Source: Hydrogenovibrio sp. SC-1 (lineage in GTDB: Bacteria; Pseudomonadota; Gammaproteobacteria; Thiomicrospirales; Thiomicrospiraceae). From it: a stretch of DNA of 64,000 nt. The position numbers and the translations under genes are program-made. The DNA lies in assembly GCF_002848135.1 (NCBI RefSeq), contig NZ_PKGB01000008.1, positions 1-64,000 of the forward strand, read 5' to 3'. Shown here piece by piece: positions 1-9,814 of the stretch. The notes under the pieces are model-generated. The model saw only the letters and a program-made list of their open reading frames with translations, had not been told where the DNA came from and made no database searches. Every line of letters begins with the position of its first letter. Positions within the stretch are counted from its first letter, which is position 1.

Positions 1-5
1 CCATA

Positions 6-1712
6 TTAAAATAAGAAATACCGTTGCGCTAAAGGCAAGGTTTCTGCCGGTTCACAAGTCAATAACTCGCCATCGGCTTTAACCACATAAGTTTCGGGGT
101 CCACTGAAACGTCCGGTTGCAAATCATTCAGCACCATATCTTTCTTACTGATGTTTCGTGTATTTGAAACGGGTCGAATAATCTTTTCCAACCCCAATTG
201 TCCCTTAATGTCTTTATCAAACGCTGCTTGCGATACAAAAGTGATCGACGTTTTAAAGATCGCCTTACCTTGTGCTGCAAACATATTACGATAATGCACA
301 GGCTGTGGCGTTGGTATAGACGCATTGGCATCCCCCATCGGGGCTGCAACAATCATCCCTCCCTTAATAATCATAGAGGGTTTTGCTCCGAAAAATTCGG
401 GTTTCCACAAAACCAAATCTGCCAATTTACCCACCTCAACTGAGCCGACAATATCGGACATACCATGGGTAATCGCTGGATTGATTGTATACTTAGCCAC
501 GTAACGTTTAGCTCTGAAATTATCGTTACCATCACCATCGTCTGCTAGTGGGCCGCGCTGTTGTTTCATTTTGTGGGCAGTTTGCCAAGTACGGGTAATC
601 ACTTCACCCACTCGCCCCATCGCCTGCGAATCAGAAGAGATCATCGAAAAGGCTCCCAAGTCATGCAAAATATCTTCGGCAGCAATTGTCTCACGACGAA
701 TTCTTGATTCAGCAAAGGCAACGTCTTCGACGATATTCGGATCAAGGTGGTGGCAGACCATCAACATATCCAAATGCTCATCAATAGTATTAACAGTGAA
801 GGGACGTGTCGGATTTGTCGACGATGGCAAGACGTTGCTAAAACCACAGGCTTTGATAATATCTGGAGCATGGCCACCACCAGCACCCTCGGTATGGTAG
901 GTATGAATCGTTCGATCCTTAAAAGCAGCCAAGGTATTCTCGACAAAGCCTGATTCATTTAACGTATCCGTATGGATGGCTACCTGTACATCGAATTCAT
1001 CAGCCACACTCAAACAATTATCAATTGCGCCTGGCGTTGTTCCCCAATCTTCATGCAACTTAAGGCCAATCGCGCCGGCTTCAACCTGCTCAATCAGAGG
1101 CGCTGGCAAGGATGCATTGCCCTTTCCTAAAAAGCCAAGATTCATCGGCAACCCTTCAGCCGCTTCCAACATACGGTGCATATACCAGACACCCGAAGTA
1201 CAGGTGGTTGCATTCGTCCCTGCGGCTGGCCCTGTCCCACCCCCTAACATAGTAGTGACACCAGACATTAATGCCTCTTCAACTTGTTGCGGACAGATAA
1301 AGTGAATATGGGAATCGATTCCACCGGCCGTTAAGATTTGACCTTCACCAGCAATCACTTCAGTGCCAGCTCCAACTTCAAAATCCACATTCGGTTGAAT
1401 ATCCGAATTTCCAGCCTTACCAATTGCTACAATCAACCCATCTTTAATACCGATATCGGCCTTTACAATCCCCCAAGTGTCTAGAATCAAGGCATTGGTA
1501 ATCACTGTATCAACGACGTCATTTGCACAAAGCTGGCCTTGCCCCATACCGTCTCGAATGACTTTACCCCCACCGAACTTAACCTCTTCGCCATAGGTCG
1601 TAAAATCCTTTTCCACTTCAATCAACAAGTCCGTGTCACCTAATCGAACTTTATCTCCCACGGTGGGGCCATACATTTCTGCATAAGCTTTACGATCAAT
1701 TTTATAACTCAT
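6..1712 (-). CDS. ureC: Urease alpha subunit, UreC
   Basis: Catalytic subunit of the cytoplasmic nickel urease (urea + water to ammonia and carbamate). The 568-residue protein has the family's usual length of about 567. Visible active-site parts are the HIH pair of nickel ligands in GGIDSHIHF (about residue 135), the lysine that is carbamylated in GLKLHEDWG, the later ligand histidines in AIHTDTLNE and [12 protein letters not shown], the flexible-flap segment MVCHHLDP, and the aspartate ligand in [10 protein letters not shown] chose the ATG at 1712 ([17 protein letters not shown]) because it matches the family N-terminus; an upstream in-frame ATG at 1814 would lie deep inside ureB. The gene overlaps the ureB end by 11 bases, so the two are probably translationally coupled. 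The nickel-insertion genes ureEFG are expected beyond the left edge. Confidence 0.97.
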   Translation of the reverse strand: MSYKIDRKAYAEMYGPTVGDKVRLGDTDLLIEVEKDFTTYGEEVKFGGGKVIRDGMGQGQLCANDVVDTVITNALILDTWGIVKADIGIKDGLIVAIGKAGNSDIQPNVDFEVGAGTEVIAGEGQILTAGGIDSHIHFICPQQVEEALMSGVTTMLGGGTGPAAGTNATTCTSGVWYMHRMLEAAEGLPMNLGFLGKGNASLPAPLIEQVEAGAIGLKLHEDWGTTPGAIDNCLSVADEFDVQVAIHTDTLNESGFVENTLAAFKDRTIHTYHTEGAGGGHAPDIIKACGFSNVLPSSTNPTRPFTVNTIDEHLDMLMVCHHLDPNIVEDVAFAESRIRRETIAAEDILHDLGAFSMISSDSQAMGRVGEVITRTWQTAHKMKQQRGPLADDGDGNDNFRAKRYVAKYTINPAITHGMSDIVGSVEVGKLADLVLWKPEFFGAKPSMIIKGGMIVAAPMGDANASIPTPQPVHYRNMFAAQGKAIFKTSITFVSQAAFDKDIKGQLGLEKIIRPVSNTRNISKKDMVLNDLQPDVSVDPETYVVKADGELLTCEPAETLPLAQRYFLF

Positions 1713-2025
1713 CCTGCCCTCCCAATGACCCCATGACTTGCTGATTAAAACCGAAAATAACTTCTTTTCCTGCGACCTTGACCAGTTGTACCCGACGCTT
1801 TTGCCCAGGTTCAAAACGTACCGCCGTCCCCGCAGGAATATCTAATCGAAACCCTTTCGTAAGTTCTCGATCAAATATCAAGCCGGTATTGGTTTCAAAA
1901 AAATGGTAATGCGAACCGACTTGAATCGGACGATCACCCGAGTTTGCGACCACCACTTCGACGGTTTCCCGACCCACATTCAATTCGATTTCGCCGTCTT
2001 GAACAATCAACTCTCCAGGAATCAT
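1702..2025 (-). CDS. ureB: Urease beta subunit, UreB
   Basis: Small structural subunit of urease that packs against UreC and carries no catalytic residue. At 107 residues it is of normal length, starts with the family signature MIPGELIV and contains the conserved GSHYHFFE segment. It is encoded separately from ureA, as in most proteobacteria and unlike the fused ureAB of Helicobacter. It lies 12 bases downstream of ureA and overlaps ureC by 11 bases, so it belongs to one ureDABC transcript. Confidence 0.95.
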   Translation of the reverse strand: MIPGELIVQDGEIELNVGRETVEVVVANSGDRPIQVGSHYHFFETNTGLIFDRELTKGFRLDIPAGTAVRFEPGQKRRVQLVKVAGKEVIFGFNQQVMGSLGGQDEL

Positions 2026-2037
2026 TTATATCGCCTC

Positions 2038-2340
2038 CTATACAATGGGTTGGTGGACTGTCACCAGTTTGGTGCCATCAGGAAAAGTGGCCTCTACCTG
2101 AACCTCGTGAATCATTTCTGGAATACCGTCCATGACATCCTCTTTGGTTAAAACTGTAGTGCCTAAATCCATTAGCTCTGCCACCGTTTTCCCATCGCGG
2201 GCACCCTCAAGAATCGCACAACTGATGTAGGCAACCGATTCTGGGTAATTTAATTTCACCCCTCGATTTAAACGTCTTTCGGCAACCAGTCCAGCAGTAA
2301 ATAGTAATAATTTATCTTTTTCCCTCGGCAACAGTTCCAT
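2038..2340 (-). CDS. ureA: Urease gamma subunit, UreA
   Basis: Smallest structural subunit of urease. From the ATG at 2340 it is 100 residues, the family length, and starts [14 protein letters not shown] as UreA proteins do. A strong ribosome binding site (TGGAGG, 5-6 bases upstream) decides this start over an in-frame ATG at 2394 that would overlap ureD. It lies 16 bases downstream of the ureD stop, in the order ureD-A-B-C. Confidence 0.95.
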   Translation of the reverse strand: MELLPREKDKLLLFTAGLVAERRLNRGVKLNYPESVAYISCAILEGARDGKTVAELMDLGTTVLTKEDVMDGIPEMIHEVQVEATFPDGTKLVTVHQPIV

Positions 2341-2356
2341 AGAGCCTCCATTAAAT

Positions 2357-3199
2357 TTAAGTATTCCAAATCCTTGGTTTAACCACCGGGACATTTAAAA
2401 TGGCAGGCCTGGCGATTTTCCATGCATCAAACAAAACCTGCTTTATTTCATCAAGTTCCGATGCCAGAACCCGCATCACCACCAAAGAATCCATTTGTGT
2501 CACACCCACAGGCAACGGCCAATCAATCGCCTGCAAATCTGCCAATAATTTTTTTTGTTCACCTAATTCATTTTGATAAAACAAGGCCGTAGCGAATAGT
2601 GAATTGCCGGCTAATGCACAGGCACTGGTTAACACGTTATTCTGCGGTGCGATTTTCAACCGATCCACAAAAATCAATTTGTCTTCAATCCAGAGTTCCA
2701 GTGACTGCTGCAATTCCCCCTGCTCAAACCCCTCGCCGCTAGCAGGACGCCCCAAACCAACGATGTCCCAAGCTATTAGCTTATTATTGGCCTTACTTAA
2801 AATAAATTTCAGTGAATTATTCACTCGGGATTGATTGAAAAACAAGGTTTCCTGGGGCAGCCATTCAACTTCTACATTTTCAGTCAACGTCACCGTCTGA
2901 CGTTGAGTTGCCAAACGACCATCGCTTCGATAAAACTTAGTGGCTGCCGGCGTACCAATACTGCCTTTTGATTGAGGCTGAAAGGTCGCATTCAACTCAA
3001 GCGAATCGCCACCTACTACGCCACCAGGAGGATGCAATACCAATACGCTGGGGCGATCCTTTTCTTGATAATAGGGTCGTTGAAGCACTAAAGGGCCAAA
3101 GTGTTTTCTATCTTTTATGACGGATTTACCGTTAACCTCTACAAAAGAAAACGATAAAAAGCCTTGCCACCCTTTCTGCCCCCCCATATCAAGCTGCAT
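2357..3199 (-). CDS. ureD: Urease accessory protein UreD
   Basis: UreD (UreH) is the scaffold that binds apo-urease and recruits UreF and UreG for nickel delivery. The 280-residue length fits the family, as do the conserved patches [13 protein letters not shown] and [11 protein letters not shown] near residues 55-90. It is the first gene of the visible urease operon. The ATG at 3199 has no Shine-Dalgarno sequence: the bases before it are nearly all A or T. A short upstream ORF (3326 to 3189) ends 11 bases inside this gene, and an intrinsic terminator lies 13-38 bases upstream. Translation coupled to that leader ORF is a reasonable inference. Confidence 0.92.
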   Translation of the reverse strand: MQLDMGGQKGWQGFLSFSFVEVNGKSVIKDRKHFGPLVLQRPYYQEKDRPSVLVLHPPGGVVGGDSLELNATFQPQSKGSIGTPAATKFYRSDGRLATQRQTVTLTENVEVEWLPQETLFFNQSRVNNSLKFILSKANNKLIAWDIVGLGRPASGEGFEQGELQQSLELWIEDKLIFVDRLKIAPQNNVLTSACALAGNSLFATALFYQNELGEQKKLLADLQAIDWPLPVGVTQMDSLVVMRVLASELDEIKQVLFDAWKIARPAILNVPVVKPRIWNT

Positions 3200-3326
3200 A
3201 TTTTTTTGGAATAAAAAAAGGGGCTTGCTCCCCCCTTCCTACTCCGACATGCTGTTTGCACACACAAGGCACATTGAACCGAGAGTTGGTAAGCACCCTT
3301 AAACATTGACCTTTTGTCTTCATCAT
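3189..3326 (-). CDS. Putative 45-residue leader peptide ahead of ureD
   Basis: Short ORF starting ATG-ATG at 3326 after AGAGAATT, a weak ribosome binding site. It ends at 3189, overlapping the ureD start by 11 bases. The peptide is basic, has a CVC pair near residue 21 and a segment GRGEQAPFF that is encoded by the terminator hairpin itself. I do not recognise a family. The position favours a translated leader that controls or feeds translation of ureD, but it could also be a chance frame across a structured untranslated leader. No signal peptide or membrane segment is seen. Confidence 0.3.
   Translation of the reverse strand: MMKTKGQCLRVLTNSRFNVPCVCKQHVGVGRGEQAPFFIPKKYAA
3213..3237 (-). terminator. 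Intrinsic terminator in the urease leader (possible attenuator)
   Basis: Read on the minus strand: stem AAGGGG / CCCCTT with an 8-base loop, followed by seven T. It lies just before the ureD start rather than after a gene, so it is either an attenuator or riboswitch expression platform for urease, or the end of a short leader transcript. The 90 bases upstream contain further short inverted segments, for example TGC-AAACA-GCA around 3250-3260. Confidence 0.6.
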
Positions 3327-3790
3327 AATTCTCTGTCCAAAATGCGACTCAAATGTATTTATCAAAAATACTGACCATCTCAATAGATGGGATTTTTACT
3401 GGATTATCCTAAAACTATAGAAAGGTAAATACCAAGATCTAATAGAACTTAATAATCAGTTACTTAATCAAGTTTTCAGCTATATTTATACAAGTTTCTT
3501 ACGCAATGCTTGTTTCATTTTGACCCAAGCTATTCCACGTTGGTGCAAAGCTCTAGACTACCCTATTTTCAACAAAAACGATGACGCTATTTTAGAATGA
3601 ACACAATTTAAACAACCAACTGACAGAGTAAACTGGCAACAGAAAACGTGTAACCAGCCAATATCCGGGCTGTTCAAAACTTGATTTAGCGTTACTTTAA
3701 AGAGGCAGGCAATCTTTCTTTGAGACGGTTTTGTGTGCCCAAAGTCTTGAGCACACTGAAGAGCATGATTCGCTTCTACTAAAAACGGTT
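3327..3790. other. Gene-free region upstream of the urease operon and after hslV
   Basis: About 460 AT-rich bases without a convincing gene on either strand. A small hairpin (CCATCT-CAAT-AGATGG) lies at 3375-3390. GTGTGC/GCACAC arms at 3733-3738 and 3751-3756 sit just after the hslV stop and may form its 3' end, though no clean T-run follows. A promoter for the urease operon must lie here or in the leader, but I could not identify convincing -35/-10 or sigma-54 elements. Confidence 0.4.
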
Positions 3791-4342
3791 TTAACTTTCT
3801 TTACGAAGGGTTTCAATGGTGAGATTATGATTGGTGTAGATACAAAGATCGGCCGCGATATTTAACGCTTTTTCGACCACGTCTTTCGCACTGAGTTCGG
3901 TATTTTCCATTAATGCCTGTGCAGCTGAGTGGGCATAACTACCGCCAGAACCAATCGAAATAAAATCATGTGCCGGTTCAATCACGTCGCCGGTACCGGA
4001 AATCAGTAGCATATTATCTTCATCGGCTACCAACATCATTGCTTCCAATTTGCGCAAAGCGCGGTCGGTACGCCAGTCTTTGGCCATTTCGACTGCTGCA
4101 CGCATTAGCTGACCATTGTGCGATTGTAACTTACCTTCAAAGCGTTCAAACAAGGTAAAAGCATCGGCAGTTGCCCCCGCAAAACCGGCCAGAATTTTGC
4201 CGCTATAAAGCCGTCTAACCTTACGGGCATTGCCTTTCATCACCACGTGACCCAAGGTCACTTGACCGTCACCGCCGATGACCATTTCGCCGTTTCGTTT
4301 TGCACAAAGGATAGTGGTTCCGTGAAAGGTTGTTTCGCTCAT
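3791..4342 (-). CDS. hslV: ATP-dependent protease peptidase subunit HslV (ClpQ)
   Basis: Proteasome-like threonine protease that forms a double hexamer capped by the unfoldase HslU. From the ATG at 4342 it is 183 residues. The N-terminus reads [13 protein letters not shown], where the processed N-terminal threonine is the nucleophile; GGDGQVTLG and the GSGGSYA segment are also typical. The longer reading frame back to 4501 runs into xerC and is not needed. Its partner hslU is 3.7 kb away on the opposite strand instead of directly downstream. It follows xerC by 46 bases and is probably co-transcribed with it. Confidence 0.96.
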   Translation of the reverse strand: MSETTFHGTTILCAKRNGEMVIGGDGQVTLGHVVMKGNARKVRRLYSGKILAGFAGATADAFTLFERFEGKLQSHNGQLMRAAVEMAKDWRTDRALRKLEAMMLVADEDNMLLISGTGDVIEPAHDFISIGSGGSYAHSAAQALMENTELSAKDVVEKALNIAADLCIYTNHNLTIETLRKES

Positions 4343-4388
4343 AAAAAGTTCTCTTGTAAATTCGGTTAATGCTGTTCTTTGAATTGGG

Positions 4389-5351
4389 TTAGGGTTCGCG
4401 GCGTTTTTTAGCTCGGGGATGCGCCGAATCATAAACCTTGGCAAGGTGCTGCAAATCCAGTTTGGTATAAATTTGGGTGGTAGAGATATTCGCATGCCCA
4501 AGCATCTCTTGTACCGCCCTTAAATCTCCACTAGATTCTAACACATGGGTCGCGCAGGCGTGCCGTAATCTATGAGGAGACATTTTAGTGGGCAAGCCCG
4601 CTTTAAGCGTTCTTTGATCAAGGTGTTGCTGAATACTGCGAATGCCCAGTCGCCCACCGGATCGGTTAACAAATACCGCTGTTTCATCTGGCCGAGCATG
4701 GTCAGCACGAATCGCCAGCCAGTTTAGGATTGCTTGTTTCGCCTGGTTGCCCACTGGTGCCTGACGCATTTTTTGGCCTTTACCAATCACTCTAACCCAG
4801 CCAGACTGTAAAGAATCCAACCCCGGAGACAAATCAAGCGATGCCAATTCAGCAACCCGCAACCCGGCGGAATAAAGCAATTCAAAAATGGCTTGATCGC
4901 GAATGTCTTGCCAGCTGTTTAGCGGCTGTTCAAGCAGTTGCTGAGTTAAATCGACATCGAGGCTTTTGGGCAGTGGTTTGGGCTGTTTTGGCGCTTTGAT
5001 ATTTTTGGCAGGATTTTGCGACACCCGATTCTGCTGGATTAAAAAATCATAAAAACTGCGAAAGGTTGATAATTGTCGTGCGATGGTTCTTGCAGAAATA
5101 CCCTGTTGCATTCGACTAGACACAAAGGCTTGTATAACCTCAAAATCAATGGCTTGCCATTGATCAAATTGAGTTAAATCTGCCCAGGCCTGTTGTGTCC
5201 TTCGGCTAGCGTCATTGTTATGAGCGTCATCATCCACATAGTTTTGATAAAAAACCACCAGCGCTGCCAAATCCCTTTGATAATTTTGCTGGGTGTGTGG
5301 CGACTTATTAGCACGCTGTAGATGCTGCATAAATTGAGTAAAAGCGTTCAA
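4389..5351 (-). CDS. xerC: Tyrosine recombinase XerC
   Basis: Site-specific recombinase that with XerD resolves chromosome dimers at dif. The 320-residue protein has the N-terminal SAM-like DNA-binding domain (about 1-110) and the catalytic domain with AGLRVAEL (first Arg), GKGQKMR (Lys), [10 protein letters not shown] (His-x-x-Arg) and [12 protein letters not shown] (His and nucleophile Tyr). The start at 5351 is a TTG preceded by AGGAAG at good spacing; an ATG at 5330 is the alternative. The neighbourhood (DUF484, hslV, hslU) is the usual setting for chromosomal xerC, so this is not an integron or phage integrase. Confidence 0.94.
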   Translation of the reverse strand: MNAFTQFMQHLQRANKSPHTQQNYQRDLAALVVFYQNYVDDDAHNNDASRRTQQAWADLTQFDQWQAIDFEVIQAFVSSRMQQGISARTIARQLSTFRSFYDFLIQQNRVSQNPAKNIKAPKQPKPLPKSLDVDLTQQLLEQPLNSWQDIRDQAIFELLYSAGLRVAELASLDLSPGLDSLQSGWVRVIGKGQKMRQAPVGNQAKQAILNWLAIRADHARPDETAVFVNRSGGRLGIRSIQQHLDQRTLKAGLPTKMSPHRLRHACATHVLESSGDLRAVQEMLGHANISTTQIYTKLDLQHLAKVYDSAHPRAKKRREP

Positions 5352-5475
5352 TGGACTTCCTATCTCGTGGTAAACATGAAGCTGATTGTTAACGCCATTT
5401 TAAAGATTTTGAGTCGCATCTGCTGAGATTTTGCGCTATGCTTTAGCCCTTCTCATCTAATTGAAGGCAATGACA

Positions 5476-6342
5476 ATGAACCCAGACATTTTGACACAAA
5501 TCATCTTACCGCTTGCATTATTTTTAATCATGTTTGGTATGGGATTATCACTCAAACCCGCTGACTTCAAAAATGTTATTTTTGCCCCTAAAGCCGTTTG
5601 GATCGGGTTGATCGGACAAATGGTGTTATTACCGTTAGTCGCATTGGCCATTGCAGTGGCGTTAAATTTGCCTCCTGAAATTGCGGTCGGATTAATGATT
5701 ATTGCCTTAGCACCTGGCGGCGCGACCTCAAACATGTATAGCTATTTAGCCAAAGGGGATGTATCGCTTTCCATCAGCTTAACGGCGGTCACCAGTTTAA
5801 TCACCCCGTTTACCCTGCCGATTATCTTAGCTTGGAGCATGCATTTCTTTATGAGCGATGCCACTCAAATCAGCTTGCCCGTCTTAAAAACCATTGTTCA
5901 GCTATTGGCGATCACCCTCGTTCCAGTGACATTGGGGATGTGGGTCTTGTCTCGTTGGCCAGCCTTGTCTTCTCGATTAGAGACGGTGTTTAAGTGGTTT
6001 TCAGTTGGCTTCTTATTTTTAATCATCGCCTTAATCGTGCTGAAAAATAAAGACCATGTAGTGAACTACTTTATGCAGGCCGGTATTGCGACGCTGTTAC
6101 TGAATATTTCGGTGTTTTATTTAGGTGTCAAGCTGGCACAAGTCACCCGCTTATCACGAGCTCAAGCCACGGCAATTGGTTTTGAAGTTGGCATTCAAAA
6201 TGGGACTTTGGCCTTAGTGGTCGCAGGCACCCTATTGGCGAACACCACCATGATGATTCCAGCGGTGACCTATTCGCTGATTATGTTTGTCACTGGCTCA
6301 ATCTATGCCGTTTGGCGAGTGCGTCAGCTCAAGCAGGCATAA
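5476..6342 (+). CDS. Bile acid:sodium symporter family (BASS) transporter
   Basis: Integral membrane protein of about 288 residues with many hydrophobic segments. It has the family-type motif LAPGGATSNMYSYLAKGDVSLS near residues 75-97 (shown here in part) and the late helix motif FEVGIQNGTLALVV. BASS members couple sodium to uptake of organic anions; the substrate here cannot be read from sequence. GAAGG at 5463-5467 best fits the ATG at 5476; TTG 5461 and ATG 5470 are alternatives. The gene stands alone on the plus strand between minus-strand xerC and the DUF484 gene, whose stop is only 6 bases away, and it interrupts a normally contiguous cluster. Confidence 0.88.
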   Translation: MNPDILTQIILPLALFLIMFGMGLSLKPADFKNVIFAPKAVWIGLIGQMVLLPLVALAIAVALNLPPEIAVGLMIIALAPGGATSNMYSYLAKGDVSLSISLTAVTSLITPFTLPIILAWSMHFFMSDATQISLPVLKTIVQLLAITLVPVTLGMWVLSRWPALSSRLETVFKWFSVGFLFLIIALIVLKNKDHVVNYFMQAGIATLLLNISVFYLGVKLAQVTRLSRAQATAIGFEVGIQNGTLALVVAGTLLANTTMMIPAVTYSLIMFVTGSIYAVWRVRQLKQA

Positions 6343-6348
6343 GCGGAA

Positions 6349-7020
6349 TTAAAATAGCCGCTCTAGGCGCGCGCTCATCATTTGACCCATCACTTTTAAA
6401 AAGTAGGTTCCTAGTTCTGGGTTAAAGCGATCGGTGGTTGCGCCAAGCGCCAACGCGCCCCAAACGGTTTTTTGACCCAATGGCAAAATACAAACCGACT
6501 GCATTGGCTGCTCGGTTTGAAATAACCCTTTTTGCCATTGATCTTCCAATAAACCACACCGCGGTTTATCAACTTCTAAAGTGCCTTTTAGACTATTTGA
6601 CCAAGCAGAAGATAACCCCAATTGCGTCATGCCTTTCATCGGATCTTTGGGCAGCTCCCACGAAATCAATGCAATGGCTTCCACCTCAAATAGTGTCTGC
6701 ATGGTGTGATAAATGGCATCGACAGCTGCTTGATTAGTGGTCGCTTCGAGTAGCGCATACGAGAACTGATAAACTTTATTCAGCAAGACACCATTTTCAC
6801 CTGCAATATCTTTTAAGGTGTCCACTTCTACCTTGAGATGGTCACGTTGTTCACGAAGTTGATAAACTTGGCGTTCCAACAAAGACACTTCTTGACCCGA
6901 TTTAGGGTGTGGGATACTCAAGTCATTCAGTAAGTTGGGGAAAACATGAAAAAACTCACGGTTCCGATTTAGAAACTCAGCGACATCTTCGGCATGAATA
7001 TCATTCAATAAACTCGACAT
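6349..7020 (-). CDS. DUF484 family protein (GAF-like)
   Basis: A 223-residue cytoplasmic protein of the DUF484 family, which is regularly found between dapF and xerC in gammaproteobacteria. It has an N-terminal helical part starting MSSLLNDIHAEDVAEFL, a coiled-coil stretch around residues 45-75 (LLERQVYQLREQRDHLK) and a C-terminal GAF-like half. Its biochemical role is not established. Its ATG overlaps the dapF stop by one base (TAATG), so the two are coupled. It converges with the BASS transporter gene. Confidence 0.85.
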   Translation of the reverse strand: MSSLLNDIHAEDVAEFLNRNREFFHVFPNLLNDLSIPHPKSGQEVSLLERQVYQLREQRDHLKVEVDTLKDIAGENGVLLNKVYQFSYALLEATTNQAAVDAIYHTMQTLFEVEAIALISWELPKDPMKGMTQLGLSSAWSNSLKGTLEVDKPRCGLLEDQWQKGLFQTEQPMQSVCILPLGQKTVWGALALGATTDRFNPELGTYFLKVMGQMMSARLERLF

Positions 7021-7877
7021 TAGTTCGGTACCCCACGCATAATTTCCCCATCAAACACCTGAACCGCCGGCCCAGTCATCCATACAGGGTGACTGGGATT
7101 GCCATCCCATTCAATCAATAAATCGCCACCGGGCAGGCTCACGGTCACCGCATCATCAACTTCTCCCAAACGTCTTAGCACCACCATGGCTGCACAAGCA
7201 CCCGTGCCACAGGCCAACGTTTCAGCAACCCCCCGCTCATAAACCCTGAGCTTAATTTGATGACGATTCACGGGTTCGGCAAAGCCGACATTGACCCTTT
7301 CTGGGAACAATGAATGGGATTCAATCTGCTCTCCAAGTTGTGCCACGGGTGCCGTGCTGAGATCGGTCACGCGCATCACCGCATGCGGGTTGCCCATGGA
7401 AACGGCACCAATTTGATAATGTTCACCCGCCACTTCCAATTCATATTGATCAGATTCAACCGGCACATCGAAGGGCAAAGCCTGTGGCAAGAAATTTGGC
7501 GCGCCCATATTAACCTTAACCCAGCCTTGGTCGGTCAGCGTTAATACAATCACCCCCGAAGCGGTTTCTACCCGTATATCTCGCTTCGTTGTCAGCCCTT
7601 TATCAACCACGAACCGAGCAAAACAGCGCGCGCCATTGCCACATTGCTGCACTTCCGAACCATCGGCATTAAAAATGCGATAACGAAAATCAATATCCAC
7701 CGAATCAGCCTGCGGCTTTTCGACCAATAATAATTGATCAAAACCAATCCCAAAATGGCGATCGGCCCAAAAACGAATTTCATCAGCGGTTAAAGAAAGA
7801 TTAGCGGAGATGCCATCAACGACCATAAAGTCATTGCCAAGGCCTTGCATTTTGGAGAATTTTAAAACGTTTGTCAT
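7020..7877 (-). CDS. dapF: Diaminopimelate epimerase DapF
   Basis: Converts LL- to meso-diaminopimelate for lysine and peptidoglycan synthesis. Both catalytic cysteines are visible: CGNGARCFARF (about residue 80) and CGTGACAAMV (about 225), with the N-terminal signature FSKMQGLGNDFMVVDG. I chose ATG 7877 (285 residues) because it gives a family-like N-terminus. An ATG at 7901 with a distant AGGA would add eight residues and is possible. It is the first gene of dapF-DUF484 and is divergent from hslU. Confidence 0.95.
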   Translation of the reverse strand: MTNVLKFSKMQGLGNDFMVVDGISANLSLTADEIRFWADRHFGIGFDQLLLVEKPQADSVDIDFRYRIFNADGSEVQQCGNGARCFARFVVDKGLTTKRDIRVETASGVIVLTLTDQGWVKVNMGAPNFLPQALPFDVPVESDQYELEVAGEHYQIGAVSMGNPHAVMRVTDLSTAPVAQLGEQIESHSLFPERVNVGFAEPVNRHQIKLRVYERGVAETLACGTGACAAMVVLRRLGEVDDAVTVSLPGGDLLIEWDGNPSHPVWMTGPAVQVFDGEIMRGVPN

Positions 7878-7951
7878 GTTGTTTTGCTTTGCCTGTATCA
7901 TTCGATGATTTAATTCCTTTATAATAAACCATCTGTGAATAAATGGGCACC

Positions 7952-7980
7952 TTGAAAACCTTTGTGTTGAATTTTCTAAT
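7952..7980 (+). promoter_or_regulatory. Candidate promoter of hslU
   Basis: TTGAAA (7952-7957), 17-base spacer, TCTAAT (7975-7980): five of six matches to each sigma-70 box. The -35 is also CTTGAAA, the heat-shock sigma-32 -35 element, but no CCCCAT-type -10 follows, so I call it a sigma-70 promoter. It lies about 100 bases before hslU. Confidence 0.45.
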
Positions 7981-8076
7981 CGCTTTTGCGGTTACTCTCA
8001 AAATCGACATTAAGACCTTTTAGAATAACCAAGTTGCTGACCCCCGAAACAAACAGGATAGGACTAAGACATAATT

Positions 8077-9396
8077 ATGATGACACCTAAGGAAATTGTG
8101 CACGCGCTTGACACTTATATTATCGGCCAATCTGAGGCGAAAAAGTCGGTAGCCATTGCGTTAAGAAACCGCTGGCGTCGTGCACAACTCCCAGAGGAAC
8201 TCCGCCAGGAAATCACCCCCAAGAACATTTTAATGATTGGCCCCACAGGGGTTGGTAAAACAGAGATTGCGCGCCGCTTGGCCAAACTCGCCAATGCCCC
8301 TTTTATTAAAGTAGAAGCTACAAAGTACACCGAAGTCGGTTATGTCGGTCGCGAGGTAGATTCCATCATTAAAGACTTGGCCGAGAATGCGATTAAACTG
8401 CACCGAGACCAAGCGATGAAAGCGGTACAACGTCAAGCGGAAGATTTAGCAGAAGAGCGCATTTTGGATATTTTATTGCCACCTGCAAGGGGACGCGACG
8501 ATGATGCTGGTGAACAAATGGCTGAAACTCGCCAAAAATTCCGTAAGCGCTTGCGTGAAGGGTCGATGGATGACAAAGAAATTGAAATTGACTTAAATGC
8601 CGCACCACCGCATGTGGAAATTATGGGTGCGCCTGGCATGGAAGAAATGACCAGCCAATTGCAGGAAATGTTTCAAGGCATGAGTCAGGGCAAAAAAAAC
8701 AAACGGAAACTGCCCATTAAAAAAGCGATGAAATTGCTCACCGAGGAAGAAGCGCAACGCCTCATTGACCAGGAAGACCTTAAAACCAAAGCCATTGAAA
8801 ATGTCGAACAAAATGGCATCGTCTTTATTGATGAAATTGACAAGGTCGCCAAACGTCAGGAAGGTTCCGGCGGGGATGTGTCGCGTGAAGGCGTACAGCG
8901 TGATTTGCTACCGTTAATTGAAGGGTCAACGGTGTCCACCAAATATGGCATGATTAAGACCGATCATATTTTGTTTATCGCCTCAGGGGCATTTCATTTA
9001 GCCAAGCCATCCGATTTGATTCCCGAACTTCAAGGGCGTTTGCCAATTCGAGTGGAATTGAAATCACTGAAAGTTGAAGACTTTGTACGTATCCTCACCG
9101 AACCCAAAGCCGCCTTAACTACCCAAGCCATTGCGCTCTTGCAGACAGAAGGCGTGTCAATTGAGTTCAGTGATGAAGGCATCCAGCGTTTGGCAGAAAT
9201 TGCTTACCATGTGAACGAAAATACCGAAAACATTGGCGCACGTCGTTTGCATACGGTGATGGAACGACTACTGGAAGAGGTGTCATTTAATGCTTCGGAA
9301 AACCCAGGTCAAGTGATTCGAGTGGATGTTGAGTTTGTTAATGATCGCTTAGGCGATCTCTCACAAAACCAAGACTTGTCACAATACATCCTATAA
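8077..9396 (+). CDS. hslU: HslU (ClpY) ATPase unfoldase
   Basis: AAA+ unfoldase that feeds substrates to HslV. It is 439 residues, the family length. Walker [10 protein letters not shown] lies at residues 55-63 and Walker [11 protein letters not shown] near 247-256. The charged I-domain is inserted between them (about 110-240, including the GRDDDAGEQ stretch). The C-terminus SQYIL is the docking tail that inserts into HslV. The start is a double ATG at 8077/8080. It begins the plus-strand run hslU-DUF971-ubiE-ubiJ-ubiB; its usual upstream partner hslV is displaced. Confidence 0.97.
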   Translation: MMTPKEIVHALDTYIIGQSEAKKSVAIALRNRWRRAQLPEELRQEITPKNILMIGPTGVGKTEIARRLAKLANAPFIKVEATKYTEVGYVGREVDSIIKDLAENAIKLHRDQAMKAVQRQAEDLAEERILDILLPPARGRDDDAGEQMAETRQKFRKRLREGSMDDKEIEIDLNAAPPHVEIMGAPGMEEMTSQLQEMFQGMSQGKKNKRKLPIKKAMKLLTEEEAQRLIDQEDLKTKAIENVEQNGIVFIDEIDKVAKRQEGSGGDVSREGVQRDLLPLIEGSTVSTKYGMIKTDHILFIASGAFHLAKPSDLIPELQGRLPIRVELKSLKVEDFVRILTEPKAALTTQAIALLQTEGVSIEFSDEGIQRLAEIAYHVNENTENIGARRLHTVMERLLEEVSFNASENPGQVIRVDVEFVNDRLGDLSQNQDLSQYIL

Positions 9397-9409
9397 TTGA
9401 GTGAATGCG

Positions 9410-9802
9410 ATGTCTCAGTCCCCCGTACCCACTGAACTGAAACTCCAGCAATCTGAGCGTCAACTGGTGGTGACCTTCGATACTGGCGAAACCTTCGTGC
9501 TGCCCTGTGAATATTTACGGGTCTATTCGCAATCCGCCGAAGTGACTGGACATGCGCCCGATCAAGCCGTATTGCAAGTCGGTAAGCAAGCCGTCAATAT
9601 TGACGCCATTACCCCAGTGGGCAACTATGCCGTCAAATTGCATTTTGATGATGGCCACGATTCGGGCATCTACACTTGGGAATGGCTATACACGTTGGGC
9701 AAACATCAAACACGCTATTGGCAAGATTATTTAACCCGATTGGCGAGGGCAGGACATCGTCACCCGGATCAATCCCCCTCCCCCTTAAACGAAATTTTAT
9801 AA
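9410..9802 (+). CDS. DUF971 family protein
   Basis: Small cytoplasmic protein of about 130 residues. It belongs to DUF971, a domain also seen at the N-terminus of gamma-butyrobetaine hydroxylase-like enzymes; GIYTWEWLYTLG and EYLRVYSQSAEV are typical patches. Function is not established. I prefer the ATG at 9410, five bases after TGAGTGA; a GTG at 9401 is in frame. It lies between hslU and ubiE, its common position in gammaproteobacteria, 13-14 bases from each. Confidence 0.85.
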   Translation: MSQSPVPTELKLQQSERQLVVTFDTGETFVLPCEYLRVYSQSAEVTGHAPDQAVLQVGKQAVNIDAITPVGNYAVKLHFDDGHDSGIYTWEWLYTLGKHQTRYWQDYLTRLARAGHRHPDQSPSPLNEIL

Positions 9803-9814
9803 AGGAAATCGTCT

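Noticed and set aside
3200-3330. Guanidine (ykkC or mini-ykkC) riboswitch before urease
   Set aside because: The conserved ykkC core and the paired ACGR loops of mini-ykkC are not present.
4389-5351. Tyrosine recombinase as an integron or phage integrase
   Set aside because: Length, sequence signature and the dapF-DUF484/hslV context identify the chromosomal XerC; no att or dif site lies beside it.
7951-7980. Sigma-32 heat-shock promoter for hslU
   Set aside because: CTTGAAA is present but no CCCCAT-like -10 follows at 13-17 bases; a sigma-70 reading fits better.
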